From assembly GCF_002934605.1 (NCBI RefSeq), contig NZ_PTJC01000008.1, positions 163,060 to 227,059 on the forward strand: a stretch of 64,000 nt of DNA, read 5' to 3'. This DNA is from Neolewinella xylanilytica (GTDB taxonomy: Bacteria > Bacteroidota > Bacteroidia > Chitinophagales > Saprospiraceae). Position 1 is the first letter of the stretch. Each line of letters opens with the position of its first letter. The notes beneath the pieces are model-generated. The model ran no database searches and had not been told where the DNA came from. It saw nothing but the letters and a program-made list of their open reading frames with translations. A program made the position numbers and the translations under genes. Positions 8,444 through 17,632 of this stretch are shown here, in pieces.

Positions 8444-11400
8444 TGCGAATCTATCTACCTGTTTTACTGTCTATCCTGTTTGGCAACCTGCTTTCAGCCC
8501 AGGCTACCACTGCGGCCCTTGGCGGTCAGATAGCGGACACCGATGGCGTAGGGCTACCCGGTGCCACGGTGCTGGCCATCCACGAACCTACCGGCACCCG
8601 ATATGGTACGACCGCTCAGGATGATGGGTATTACAACCTGAACAACCTTCGGGTAGGCGGTCCGTACACCGTCACCGTCTCCTACATCGGATTTGGGGAA
8701 GAGGTACTATCCGATCTCCAACTTAAGCTCGGATTAAAACGGCAGCTAGATTTTACCCTGGCTACGGACGGCGAAACACTCGATGAAATCGTGGTCAGTG
8801 CCGGTCAAAATAGCGTGATCAACAGCGACCGTACGGGAGCAGCCACCCAGATTAGTACCGAAGTCTTACAACGGCTTCCTACCATCAGCCGATCAGCGAG
8901 TGACTTTACCCGCCTCGCTCCCAGTGCGGACGGAAACAGTTTTGGGGGGCGCAACGACCAGTACAACAACTTCACCTTAGACGGTTCCATCTTCAATAAT
9001 CCCTTCGGACTTGATGCCGCCACCGCCGGGGGACAAAGTAACGCCCAGCCCATTTCCCTGGACGCGATCGAACAGATTCAGGTGAATCTGGCCCCCTACG
9101 ATGTTACACAGGCAGGCTTTACCGGAGCCGCTATCAATGCCGTGACGAAAAGTGGAAGCAACGACTTTCAGGGGACGGTATTCGGCTTCTTTCGCAATCA
9201 GGACCTTACCGGAAGTCGCGTCGCCGGGGAAGATATTTTCGTTCCGGACCTACGGCAAGTACAGACCGGTGCCAGCCTCGGCGGTCCGATCATCAGAGAT
9301 AAACTGTTCTTTTTCGCCAATTTCGAGCTGGAGCGACGCGAGGATCTGGGAAGCAACTTCCTGGCGGCGCGTTCCGGCCGATCCGGTGACCAGGTAAGCC
9401 GGGTGCTGGCGTCCGATCTCGATGCGATCTCCACTGCGCTACAGGATAGGTTCGGGTATACTACTGGGCCCTACGAAAGGTATTTGCACGACACCAAGAA
9501 CGATAAGGGGCTATTCAAGCTCGACTGGAACATTGCCCCTGGCAACACCCTTACGGCCACCTACAACTTTCTCAATGCGAGTCGGGACAATAACGCCCAC
9601 CCCAGTGCATTAGGCCGCAGAGGCCCCGATGCAACTACCCTCCAGTATTACAGTTCGGGTTACCGGATCAACAACGAGATCCAATCCGGCATCGTCGAGT
9701 GGCGCAGCCTGTTTGCCGAACAGTTCAGCAACAAGCTCCAGGTGGGCTACACCTCCTACACCGACTTTCGCGAGCCTTTCGGTTCTCCCTTTCCCAGCCT
9801 GAGTATTCAGCGGGACGGGACCAACTACATCATCGTCGGACACGAACCCTTTTCCATCAATAACCGTCTCGACCAACGGGTCTTCCAGGTGACCAATAAC
9901 CTCCAATACTTTGCCGGTCAGCATACGCTTACGGCCGGCGTCAGCCTGGAACGCTTTGACTTTGATAACAGCTTCAACCTTGGCTATTACCCCGGTATTT
10001 TCGGGCCGGTAGATGCCGATGCACAGTCAAGCCCCCAAGCATTTATCGATGCGGTGAATGCTGGCACCTTCGACGAAACCGTTGCCAGCACGCGGGCTGC
10101 GTTTGAGCGGGGGAATGCCTCCGGTGAGGGCTACCGGGGTACCAATTTCGCCCTGGCGGAAACGAATGTGGGGCAACTCGGACTTTACCTGCAGGATGAA
10201 ATCAACCTAAATCCGGATTTCACCGTAACCGTGGGTATCCGTCTTGACAAACCGCTATACTTCAACACGGCCGAAAAGATCGAGGAAAATATCGCCCGCA
10301 AAGGAGGCACGGTTGCGGAGGGAGGTACTTACGCTCCTGATGTCACCTACTACAATGAGCAGAACGAACCCGTCCAATTCAACCACACCAACCTGCCCGA
10401 CCAATCCTTTCTCTTTTCCCCCCGCGTTGGTTTCAATTGGGATGTCCACGGTGACCAGTCCTTTCAACTTCGCGGCGGATCGGGTCTGTTCAGCGGACGC
10501 TTCCCCTTCGTATGGATAGGGAACCAGGTGGCCAACCCGGATTTCTTTTTCTACAACATGACCGCTCCGGACTTTCGGTTTCCGCAGGTCTGGCGCAGCA
10601 ATTTGGGAGCTGATCTCGGAGTAGGAAATGGATGGACGGTCAGCACGGACCTGATCTATACCGCCGATCAGCAGGCTATGATCGTGCGCAACTACGGACT
10701 ACGCACCCCCAGTGGGACCCTCGCGGGCGTAGACAGCCGCAGCATTTATTTGCCGGAGGATCGCGCTCAGGGGCCCTTCGGCGGAGCCACCAATGCGTAC
10801 GTTTTTACCAATACTGACCTCGGACACAGTTTCAACGGTAGTATAGAGATCAAGAGAAGTTTTACGAATGGCCTTTACACCAGCCTTGCCTACAGTTTCC
10901 TATCCGCCCGCGAAACAAGTTCCATCGAAGCGGAAATCAGCAGCGATGCTTACGAAAGAAATCCGGCACTGGGTAACGTCAATCGCGCCGTACTCAGTCC
11001 GAGTCTGTACGGTAACCGTCACCGGGTAGTGGGCAGCGCCAACAAACAATTTACCTACGGCGCCAACGATCGGTGGGCCACAACCCTCGCCCTGTTCTTC
11101 CAGTATGCGGAAGGTGGTCGGTTCAGCTATACTTATAGTGGAGACATAAACAACGATGGTTCCGGTCTGAACGACCTTATCTACATTCCTACCAGCGACG
11201 AACTGGACCAAATGAGTTTTGCGGGGGGGGATGACCAGCGACGAGCCTTCGGAGCCTACATCGAACAGGATGCGTACCTCAATGAGCGACGGGGGCAGTA
11301 CGCTGAACGCTACGCGATTCTCAGTCCGTGGTACAGCAACTGGGACGTGCGAATTGCCCAGGACTTCAAGTTCACCAATTCCAACCGCATTCAGTTGACG

Positions 11401-11610
11401 CTCGACGTGTTGAATATCGGCAACCTATTCAATAGCAACTGGGGCGTTCGCCAATTTCCTACGACTACGCAGCCGATCGGTATTACCGGCGTCAACGCCG
11501 ATGGCTCGCCGATCTACAGCTTTGACCCCGGTTTACAGTCCACCTTTACCAATGACTTTAGTTTACTGAGTCGCTGGCAAATGCAGTTAGGGCTGCGGTT
11601 TAGCTTCTAG
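8440..11610 (+). CDS. TonB-dependent receptor, Oar-like, with carboxypeptidase-regulatory-like N-terminal domain
   Basis: A 1056-residue outer-membrane receptor. A signal peptide (MMRIYLPVLLSILFGNLLSAQ) precedes a carboxypeptidase D regulatory-like domain (about 25-115, GQIADTDGVGLPGATV), a TonB-box-like DEIVVSA region, a plug (about 120-260) and a long 22-strand-type barrel ending LGLRFSF with a terminal aromatic residue. The plug text EQIQVNLAPYDVTQAGFTGAAINAVTKSGSN is close to the Oar/OmpA-like receptors of Bacteroidota and myxobacteria. No SusD partner follows, so it is not a classic SusCD locus and the ligand is unknown. It ends with a 4-base overlap on the convergent aguB. A 12-bp inverted repeat surrounds its start. 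Confidence 0.92.
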   Translation: MMRIYLPVLLSILFGNLLSAQATTAALGGQIADTDGVGLPGATVLAIHEPTGTRYGTTAQDDGYYNLNNLRVGGPYTVTVSYIGFGEEVLSDLQLKLGLKRQLDFTLATDGETLDEIVVSAGQNSVINSDRTGAATQISTEVLQRLPTISRSASDFTRLAPSADGNSFGGRNDQYNNFTLDGSIFNNPFGLDAATAGGQSNAQPISLDAIEQIQVNLAPYDVTQAGFTGAAINAVTKSGSNDFQGTVFGFFRNQDLTGSRVAGEDIFVPDLRQVQTGASLGGPIIRDKLFFFANFELERREDLGSNFLAARSGRSGDQVSRVLASDLDAISTALQDRFGYTTGPYERYLHDTKNDKGLFKLDWNIAPGNTLTATYNFLNASRDNNAHPSALGRRGPDATTLQYYSSGYRINNEIQSGIVEWRSLFAEQFSNKLQVGYTSYTDFREPFGSPFPSLSIQRDGTNYIIVGHEPFSINNRLDQRVFQVTNNLQYFAGQHTLTAGVSLERFDFDNSFNLGYYPGIFGPVDADAQSSPQAFIDAVNAGTFDETVASTRAAFERGNASGEGYRGTNFALAETNVGQLGLYLQDEINLNPDFTVTVGIRLDKPLYFNTAEKIEENIARKGGTVAEGGTYAPDVTYYNEQNEPVQFNHTNLPDQSFLFSPRVGFNWDVHGDQSFQLRGGSGLFSGRFPFVWIGNQVANPDFFFYNMTAPDFRFPQVWRSNLGADLGVGNGWTVSTDLIYTADQQAMIVRNYGLRTPSGTLAGVDSRSIYLPEDRAQGPFGGATNAYVFTNTDLGHSFNGSIEIKRSFTNGLYTSLAYSFLSARETSSIEAEISSDAYERNPALGNVNRAVLSPSLYGNRHRVVGSANKQFTYGANDRWATTLALFFQYAEGGRFSYTYSGDINNDGSGLNDLIYIPTSDELDQMSFAGGDDQRRAFGAYIEQDAYLNERRGQYAERYAILSPWYSNWDVRIAQDFKFTNSNRIQLTLDVLNIGNLFNSNWGVRQFPTTTQPIGITGVNADGSPIYSFDPGLQSTFTNDFSLLSRWQMQLGLRFSF

Positions 11611-12491
11611 TCGATGTAGCGCTTGAGTAGGTCACCATAAGCATCGATGCGCCGGTCCCGAAAGAAGGGCCAGATCCTGCGTACATCCAGGGTTCGCTGG
11701 CGGTCAACGGTGACCACCTTTACGTCCTCTTCATCTCGGGGCGATTGGTAAAGATATTCGCCCTGCGGTCCCGCGACGAAACTACTCCCCCAAAAGCGGA
11801 TGCCACCCGTAGTACCGCTCGGGTCGGGCTCGAAGCCCGTCCGGTTGACCGCCACAACGGGCAGCCCGTTATACACGGCATGGCCCCGCTGGCTGATGAT
11901 CCACGCGTCCCGCTGCCGTTCTTGTTCTTCCTCCGTGTCGGTACTTTCGTAACCTATCGCGGTAGGATAGATGAGTATTTCCGCACCGGCCAGTGCCATC
12001 AGACGCGCAGCCTCCGGGTACCACTGGTCCCAGCATACGAGTACCCCGAGCTTCCCCACGCTGGTCTGCAGGGGTTTGAATCCGAGGTCTCCGGGCGTGA
12101 AGTAAAACTTCTCGTAGTAAGCCGGGTCATCCGGGATGTGCATCTTACGATAGCGACCGGCGACCGTACCGTCTTTTTCGATGACTACCGCCGTATTATG
12201 GCATAATCCGGGGGCCCGGCTCTCGAACAAACTGAGTACCAGCACCACACCCAGTTCCTTAGCCAGCGCACCGAAGTAGTCGGTACTCGGTCCGGGAATA
12301 GGTTCCGCCTGGTCGAAAACGTCAACGGACTCGATTTGGCAGAAATAGAGTCCGGTGTGTAGTTCCTGTAGAACGACCAGCTCTGCACCGTCCTGCTTGC
12401 ACTGCCGAATACCGGCTGCACTTTTTTCCAGGTTAGCGGCCCGATCGCCGGAGTTAGCCTGCTGAACCAGGCCGATATTTAATTTTGTCAT
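11607..12491 (-). CDS. aguB: N-carbamoylputrescine amidase (nitrilase superfamily)
   Basis: It hydrolyses N-carbamoylputrescine to putrescine, CO2 and ammonia, the last step from agmatine. The 294 residues carry the nitrilase triad: Glu43 (LQELHTG), Lys116 (RYRKMHIPDD) and Cys153 (LVCWDQWYPEAAR). The YRKMHIPDDP and FWGSSFVAGPQGE segments are typical of AguB rather than other nitrilases. The usual partner, agmatine deiminase, is not in this window. The gene lies 104 bases downstream of the Lrp gene with a possible terminator between them, so it may have its own promoter, though no perfect -7 box was found. Confidence 0.9.
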   Translation of the reverse strand: MTKLNIGLVQQANSGDRAANLEKSAAGIRQCKQDGAELVVLQELHTGLYFCQIESVDVFDQAEPIPGPSTDYFGALAKELGVVLVLSLFESRAPGLCHNTAVVIEKDGTVAGRYRKMHIPDDPAYYEKFYFTPGDLGFKPLQTSVGKLGVLVCWDQWYPEAARLMALAGAEILIYPTAIGYESTDTEEEQERQRDAWIISQRGHAVYNGLPVVAVNRTGFEPDPSGTTGGIRFWGSSFVAGPQGEYLYQSPRDEEDVKVVTVDRQRTLDVRRIWPFFRDRRIDAYGDLLKRYID

Positions 12492-12522
12492 GGTGGTTTT
12501 CCTTACCCTAGTTACAAAACAA

Positions 12523-12547
12523 CCCCGCCCCGAAGTTCATCGAGGGG
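12523..12547 (-). terminator. Possible terminator after the lrp-type gene
   Basis: On the minus strand a short GC stem (12544-12547 with 12528-12531) is followed by a GGGGTTGTTTTGT stretch. The stem is short, so the call is weak. Confidence 0.3.
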
Positions 12548-12595
12548 GGAAGGATATATCGGTAAAGCAACGGAGTACGGCGAGGAGGTCTCGGC

Positions 12596-13075
12596 CTACT
12601 CCTGATCGTAGTCGTAGGGTAAGCGCTTGACATCCTTGACGGTAGACAGCGTCATTAATGTCTTGAGCCGTTCGATTTCGTCAATCTGTTGGAGGGTTTT
12701 GAACAGCAACCGCTCGTAAGTAGGAATATCCTTACAGACAATCTTGATCAGAAAATCGGCTTCTCCGGTAATGATGTAGCATTCCGTGATCTCCTCGATA
12801 CTCTGTACCTGTTCGAGAAAATTCTCCCTAGCTTGGTTCTTGCGCCAATCCAGGGAAACCAACACAAAGGTTTTCACCATGAGGCCGATCGCCTCTGGGC
12901 TCACTTTGGCGTGATAGCTCTGGATGACTTCGTTCTGTTCCAGCTTCTTCACCCGTTCCAGCGTGGGAGCCGGACTGAGTCCGATGCGTTTGGACAGGTC
13001 GAGGTTGGTGATCTTACTGTTATCCTGGAGAATCTTCAGGATGCTGAGATCGATCTTGTCAAGTTTATCGGACAT
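12596..13075 (-). CDS. Lrp/AsnC-family transcriptional regulator
   Basis: A 159-residue regulator: winged helix-turn-helix at about 5-60 (LDKIDLSILKILQDNSKITNLDLSKRIGLSPAPTLERVKKLE) and an AsnC/RAM ligand-binding domain at about 70-150 with the GEADFLIKI strand. Members form octamers and sense amino acids. It is 99 bases downstream of glutamate dehydrogenase on the same strand and has its own perfect -7 box, so it may control gdh or itself; this is inference from position. The SPAPTLERVKKLE recognition region is standard. The effector cannot be told from sequence. Confidence 0.93.
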   Translation of the reverse strand: MSDKLDKIDLSILKILQDNSKITNLDLSKRIGLSPAPTLERVKKLEQNEVIQSYHAKVSPEAIGLMVKTFVLVSLDWRKNQARENFLEQVQSIEEITECYIITGEADFLIKIVCKDIPTYERLLFKTLQQIDEIERLKTLMTLSTVKDVKRLPYDYDQE

Positions 13076-13104
13076 ATAGTAATCGGTAAGCGAAGTTGAT
13101 GCGG

Positions 13105-13112
13105 CAAAGATA
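13105..13112 (-). promoter_or_regulatory. Bacteroidota -7 promoter box (TATCTTTG) for the Lrp gene
   Basis: Perfect TAnnTTTG, 29 bases before the ATG at 13075, in the gap after glutamate dehydrogenase. It lies within a short GCGGCTA/TAGCCGC-like dyad (GCGGC at 13101-13105 and GCCGC at 13113-13117), a possible regulator site. Confidence 0.6.
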
Positions 13113-13174
13113 GCCGCACCAACTATTATTTCACAATTTACCGGGAAAAAGCATAATATTCGCCGTGTTTACGG

Positions 13175-14593
13175 TTACGGCCAAATTCCCAGGCTGATGT
13201 AATCGTTTGATATCTTGCTGATTGCCAGGGCGAAGGCTGCGGTACGTAAGTCCTTAATGCCTTCTTTCTCTTTGTACAGTTCGTAGATCCCCTGAAAGCC
13301 GGTGATCATCGTTTCCTCGAGTCCGGAGCGGACCAAGTCAATTTCATCCGCGCCGTGAATGATCATCTGGCGATCGCGATCGCTTATGGCGCGTCCGGTG
13401 GTGGTTTCGATTTGCTCTACAATACGCTGGTAATTTTGCTCGTCGAACCGCTTTTGGAGGCGGCCGAATCGCATATGGCTCAGGTTCTTGAGCCATTCGA
13501 AATAGCTCACCGTGACGCCACCCGCGTTCAGGTAAATGTCTGGCAGCACCACCACGCCAAGCTCGGCGAGAATTGCCGCGCCGCTCGCCGTCACGGGACC
13601 GTTGGCGGCTTCCGCCACGATTTTGGCTTTTACGTTACCGGCGTTGTGTTCGTCGATCTGATTTTCCAGGGCGGCGGGAACGAGAATGTCGCATTCAAAT
13701 TCCATTACGGCCCGACGCTCTTCCTTTCCAAACGCTTTCGCGCCGGGGTAAGTGAGGATGCTGCCGTGTTCGGCTCGGTGCCGGATAACGTCGTGGATGT
13801 CAAAACCATCGGGGTTGTAGATAGCGCCTTCCACCTCGGAAACTCCGATGATGACTACCCCGCCCTCATCCTGGCTGATCGTCGCCGTATGCGATCCGAC
13901 ATTACCAAGACCCTGCACAACCATAGTTTTGCCCTTGATGCCGAGATTTAGCCCCAGGCGGTCCATCAGATCGGGCTGGTTACACGCCTCACGGATACCG
14001 TAGAACACGCCCCGACCGGTAGCTTCTGTCCTTCCCCTGACCCCGTTCTGGCTCACTGGTTTGCCGGTCACGCAACCGGCGGCATTGATGTCGTCGGGGT
14101 GAAAACTGCGGTACGTATCGTAGATCCAGGCCATTTCCCGGGGCCCGGTTCCGTAGTCGGGCGCGGGTACGTCGATGGCCGGTCCGATGAATTTTCGCCG
14201 GATGAGCTCGGTAGTATAGCGACGGGTGATCTTTTCCAGGTCTTCCTCCGTGTATTCCCAGGGATTGATCCGGACGCCGCCTTTAGCTCCACCGAAGGGA
14301 ACGTCAACGATCGCACACTTATACGACATCAGGGTCGCCAGGGCCACTACCTCCTCCTGGTTGACGTGATTGGAGTAGCGGATACCGCCCTTAGTCGGGC
14401 TACGGTGGTGGCTGTGCTGAGCGCGGTAGGCCTCGATAACCTGGACTTCCCCGTTGATCTTTACGGGAAAGTAAATCTGGTAGACGCTGTTACAAATCTT
14501 GATTTGGCTCAAAAGCCCTTCGGGAAGCCCCGTATGGGGGGCGGCGGCGTCGAAGTACCGACCCACGCTTTCTAAAAACGAATTGTCACGCAT
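13175..14593 (-). CDS. gdhA: Glutamate dehydrogenase (Glu/Leu/Phe/Val dehydrogenase family)
   Basis: It interconverts glutamate and 2-oxoglutarate plus ammonia. The 472 residues show the family active site VDVPFGGAKGGVRINP, the PTKGGIRYS substrate loop, and a Rossmann domain starting VVQGLGNVGSHTA. The length and the two-domain layout match hexameric GDH; cofactor preference (NAD or NADP) is not certain. It overlaps the upstream ccmD-like gene by 8 bases, so the two are co-translated, and an Lrp regulator follows. Together these suggest a small nitrogen-metabolism transcript. A leucine/valine dehydrogenase role is less likely because those are shorter. Confidence 0.93.
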   Translation of the reverse strand: MRDNSFLESVGRYFDAAAPHTGLPEGLLSQIKICNSVYQIYFPVKINGEVQVIEAYRAQHSHHRSPTKGGIRYSNHVNQEEVVALATLMSYKCAIVDVPFGGAKGGVRINPWEYTEEDLEKITRRYTTELIRRKFIGPAIDVPAPDYGTGPREMAWIYDTYRSFHPDDINAAGCVTGKPVSQNGVRGRTEATGRGVFYGIREACNQPDLMDRLGLNLGIKGKTMVVQGLGNVGSHTATISQDEGGVVIIGVSEVEGAIYNPDGFDIHDVIRHRAEHGSILTYPGAKAFGKEERRAVMEFECDILVPAALENQIDEHNAGNVKAKIVAEAANGPVTASGAAILAELGVVVLPDIYLNAGGVTVSYFEWLKNLSHMRFGRLQKRFDEQNYQRIVEQIETTTGRAISDRDRQMIIHGADEIDLVRSGLEETMITGFQGIYELYKEKEGIKDLRTAAFALAISKISNDYISLGIWP

Positions 14594-14813
14594 GATCTTC
14601 TATTTGATTTTCAATACTGGTTAGGCGTCGGTCGAGTCGCCACAGGTAAACGGCAAGGCCGACGAAAACAACGACGATAACGGCCACTACCACGTAGATC
14701 TTACCAATGCTTCTCAGAAAGTCGGGGGCGGGTTCGACGCCCGATTGGGCGAGAAGGGTTCCGGAACTGAGACAGACCAGGAATAGCAAGAGGTTATAGC
14801 GGTAACGGTACAT
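14586..14813 (-). CDS. CcmD-like small membrane protein
   Basis: A 75-residue protein with an N-terminal signal-like hydrophobic run (LLLFLVCLSSGTLLAQ), a short extracytoplasmic stretch and one transmembrane helix (about 38-57, KIYVVVAVIVVVFVGLAVYLW) followed by LDRRLTSIENQ. The helix plus a basic, coiled tail is the CcmD pattern of cytochrome c maturation, but the N-terminal signal and the position beside gdh are the form seen in Bacteroidota, where other ccm genes are not always adjacent. None is in this window. A TACCTTCG sequence 24-31 bases upstream is one mismatch from the -7 consensus. Confidence 0.65.
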   Translation of the reverse strand: MYRYRYNLLLFLVCLSSGTLLAQSGVEPAPDFLRSIGKIYVVVAVIVVVFVGLAVYLWRLDRRLTSIENQIEDHA

Positions 14814-14946
14814 ATGGTCGGCTGGTTAGGCAGGGCGAAGGTAAGCATTGGGTCGACGGTCATCCGAAAATGCTTAGCGTTCGTCGAGCGGAGATGCACG
14901 ACGTCCAACTACTTCCGACCTTCGGTGAATAACAAACCTACTTGCC

Positions 14947-15318
14947 ATGCGAATCCTTGCCCTCCCTATCCAGGATGACTTACTGGAAGTTCACAACAGC
15001 CTGTGGACCGGGGAAGAAAAAGTCTACTTTAACGGTCAACTGGCCAGCTCGGGATACAGCATTTTCGGCCGCAGCCATTATTTTACGGTGGACGCCGCCG
15101 ACGGTCAAGGGGTCGATAAATACCGCGTGGAGATTGGCATGAATTGGTGGGGCTCGGTTACCGTCGACGTATTTCGTAACGATCGATGCCTGTTGGCCAG
15201 CTCCAAAACCCCGGTATCGCGGGTCGATCCACGGACGCTGCCGGATAACGAAGCCAAGCCCTACCACATCACCCGGGATGGCGGAAAGCCTGAACTGGAC
15301 GAGGAATTCTTCGTCTGA
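14947..15318 (+). CDS. Uncharacterised 123-residue protein
   Basis: I do not recognise this family. It is a soluble protein without signal peptide or membrane segment. A central stretch reads as beta-rich (YRVEIGMNWWGSVTVDVFRNDRCLLASSKTP), preceded by GEEKVYFNGQLASSGYSIFGRSHYF, which resembles a small sandwich fold; the tail is acidic (ELDEEFFV). It stands alone between the divergent ccmD-like gene and purB, 80 bases upstream of the latter. A TACTTGCC sequence sits directly before the ATG, a poor match to the -7 box. Codon use resembles the neighbours, so it is probably a genuine gene. Confidence 0.7.
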   Translation: MRILALPIQDDLLEVHNSLWTGEEKVYFNGQLASSGYSIFGRSHYFTVDAADGQGVDKYRVEIGMNWWGSVTVDVFRNDRCLLASSKTPVSRVDPRTLPDNEAKPYHITRDGGKPELDEEFFV

Positions 15319-15374
15319 CCTTTTAAGGATAAGGAGGACGGACCGGTAGGTCGGGACGCATCTTTCCGCTTGCT

Positions 15375-15382
15375 TACCTTTG
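15375..15382 (+). promoter_or_regulatory. Bacteroidota -7 promoter box (TACCTTTG) for purB
   Basis: Perfect TAnnTTTG, followed by G and C-poor sequence; it ends 16 bases before the purB ATG, implying a leader of only about ten bases. Confidence 0.65.
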
Positions 15383-15398
15383 CGGACAAAATTACCGC

Positions 15399-16739
15399 AT
15401 GTCCGCACTCAATGCCATCAGCCCGGTCGACGGCCGGTACGCCGGAAAGGTCGAAGCCTTGTCCCCCTACTTCAGCGAATTCGGACTGATCAAATACCGG
15501 GTACTGGTCGAGGTGAAATACCTGCAGGCCCTGTATAAATTGGGTTTACCACAGGTTGCTTCTGCCGACCGGAAGGCTATTGACGAGCTCACCGACATTG
15601 TGACCACCTTCAATCAACACGACGCGGAGACGATCAAACAAACCGAGCGGATCACGAATCACGATGTCAAGGCAGTTGAGTACTTCCTAAAGGATAAACT
15701 GAAGGAAAGGGGAATGGGTGACATCCTGGAATTCGTGCATTTCGGCCTCACCAGTCAGGACATTAACAACACGGCCATACCGCTCAGCCTGAAGCACGGC
15801 CTGCGCGAAGTAATCGTGCCGGCCTTTAATCGCCTACTCGATCAGCTTGATAAGCTGGTCAGTGATTGGAAAGAAATCCCGATGCTGGCCAGAACGCACG
15901 GACAGCCGGCCTCCCCTACCCTGTTGGGTAAGGAATTCGCCGTGTGGACGACCCGTCTGCGCGAACAGCTTCGGCAATTGGAGGCAGTACCTTCATCGGC
16001 GAAATTCGGTGGAGCCACGGGTAACCTGAACGCCCATTACGTCGCCTATCCGGATTACGACTGGCACGCTTTTGCCGATCGCTTCGTCGCGGAGGATCTT
16101 GGTTTACAGCGTAGCTACCCGACGACCCAAATCGAGCACTACGACAATCTGGGCGCGACCTTCCACGCCCTTTCCCGGATTGCAACCATCCTCATCGATT
16201 TGTGCCAGGACATCTGGACGTACATCAGCATGGAGTACTTCCGTCAGCGAACGGTGGCCGGGGAAATCGGCAGCTCGGCCATGCCCCACAAGGTCAATCC
16301 CATCGACTTCGAAAACGCCGAAGGTAACCTGGGGCTGGCCCGTGCCATTTTGGGCCACCTGGCGGATAAACTGCCCGTTTCCCGTCTCCAGCGCGACCTT
16401 ACCGACTCCACCGTGCTGCGCAACGTCGGCGTACCGCTGGCCCACATCCTGATCGCCGTACAGGCCATCGAGAAAGGGCTGGGCAAACTGCTGCTGAACG
16501 AAACGAAACTGCAATCCGACCTGGAGGCGAATTGGATGGTGACGGCCGAGGCAATTCAGAACATATTGCGGCGGGAGGGCTACCCTAAGCCTTATGAGGC
16601 GTTGAAGGAGTTGACGCGGGGGGTGGAGCATATCGATGAAATAGCAATCCGGACCTTCATCGACAGCCTCGACGTAGCTGAAGGAATTAAGAAGGAATTG
16701 AAATTGATTTTCCCGGATAATTACGTCGGCAAGTACTAA
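15399..16739 (+). CDS. purB: Adenylosuccinate lyase
   Basis: It cleaves SAICAR and adenylosuccinate, each releasing fumarate, in purine synthesis. The 446 residues follow the longer E. coli-type PurB: N-terminal ISPVDGRYAGKV, the HDVKAVEYFLK helix, LARTHGQPASPT with a catalytic His, and the fumarase/lyase signature GEIGSSAMPHKVNPIDFE near residue 290 holding the catalytic serine. The active-site set appears complete. Its stop codon overlaps that of the convergent glycosyltransferase by 4 bases (TAA and TAG sharing CTAA). It is transcribed from a perfect -7 box. Confidence 0.96.
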   Translation: MSALNAISPVDGRYAGKVEALSPYFSEFGLIKYRVLVEVKYLQALYKLGLPQVASADRKAIDELTDIVTTFNQHDAETIKQTERITNHDVKAVEYFLKDKLKERGMGDILEFVHFGLTSQDINNTAIPLSLKHGLREVIVPAFNRLLDQLDKLVSDWKEIPMLARTHGQPASPTLLGKEFAVWTTRLREQLRQLEAVPSSAKFGGATGNLNAHYVAYPDYDWHAFADRFVAEDLGLQRSYPTTQIEHYDNLGATFHALSRIATILIDLCQDIWTYISMEYFRQRTVAGEIGSSAMPHKVNPIDFENAEGNLGLARAILGHLADKLPVSRLQRDLTDSTVLRNVGVPLAHILIAVQAIEKGLGKLLLNETKLQSDLEANWMVTAEAIQNILRREGYPKPYEALKELTRGVEHIDEIAIRTFIDSLDVAEGIKKELKLIFPDNYVGKY

Positions 16740-17632
16740 AATGTCTTTAGCGCCACATAAATAGTATAAACGATTTCTCGGGCATTGGCCCATTGTGCCG
16801 ATTTTATCCCCCGGCTGAATCCATATATCGCCTTCTTCCACTGCCGTTCCCGAATACACTGCCGGGTCCAGTGCAGCCTTTGGTGGGTGACCATTTCTAA
16901 ATAACGTTGGTGGCTGATCGTCTTACGAATCGAGGGGCGCTGGTACAGTCGAAACAGTACGGCTTCCCGTGCATACAAAGAAGTCTTATCATTCAGGGTC
17001 GTGGTTCTGTTTGTTGCATGGTCAACGTACACTACGGTATAGGTATCTATTTGCGTTAGCGGGCAATCTGAGAGCAGGCCACATAACCACTCAAAATCCT
17101 CGATGGGAGATTTCACCGTTATTATTGGGTGAGTAGAAACAATGCTTCGAGAAAACACGAAAGGCAGCAAGCTATGCGGAGCGCTCCAGTAGGCGTTTAA
17201 TGCGTGGCCGGAAGAGTACAAATGTTCCTTGTAGGTTTTTCCATTCACCGTTTTCCTTAGCATACCCGTGGCTAGAATAGCGGCTTCCGGTAATCCATTC
17301 AGAATTGCGCGGCAGACCACTGAAAAATGCTCTGGCAGATAGTAATCGTCGTCATCCAGGAAGCATACGAAATCACCCGTCGCTAAAGCGGCTCCTTTTT
17401 TTCTGGCCAAGCCGGGGCCACCGCAAGATTGCCAGCAATAAGCGATTCGAGGGTCCGTGAAAAAGGGTTGAAGGCTTGTATTTGCTCTTGGGTAAGAGCC
17501 GTCATCAACAACAATGATTTCCCAGTTGGTATAAGTTTGCGAAGTAACCGACTGCAACGCCCGCTGAAGTAGTTCGGGGCGATTAAGGGTTGGAATGATT
17601 ACGGAAAACTTAGGAAGTACTGTATTATCCAT
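16736..17632 (-). CDS. Glycosyltransferase family 2
   Basis: A 298-residue GT-A enzyme. The N-terminal domain has FSVIIPTLNRPELLQRALQSV, then VVDDGS and the metal-binding FLDDDDYYLPEHF motif (DxD), with no membrane helix, so it probably acts at the inner face of the membrane on a nucleotide-sugar donor. I use the ATG at 17632, which gives a normal GT2 start and an 8-base overlap with the upstream GT4; a longer frame to 17725 lacks homology. It is the third gene of the asnB-GT4-GT2 run, which has lower GC than its surroundings. Donor and acceptor are unknown. Confidence 0.88.
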   Translation of the reverse strand: MDNTVLPKFSVIIPTLNRPELLQRALQSVTSQTYTNWEIIVVDDGSYPRANTSLQPFFTDPRIAYCWQSCGGPGLARKKGAALATGDFVCFLDDDDYYLPEHFSVVCRAILNGLPEAAILATGMLRKTVNGKTYKEHLYSSGHALNAYWSAPHSLLPFVFSRSIVSTHPIITVKSPIEDFEWLCGLLSDCPLTQIDTYTVVYVDHATNRTTTLNDKTSLYAREAVLFRLYQRPSIRKTISHQRYLEMVTHQRLHWTRQCIRERQWKKAIYGFSRGIKSAQWANAREIVYTIYVALKTF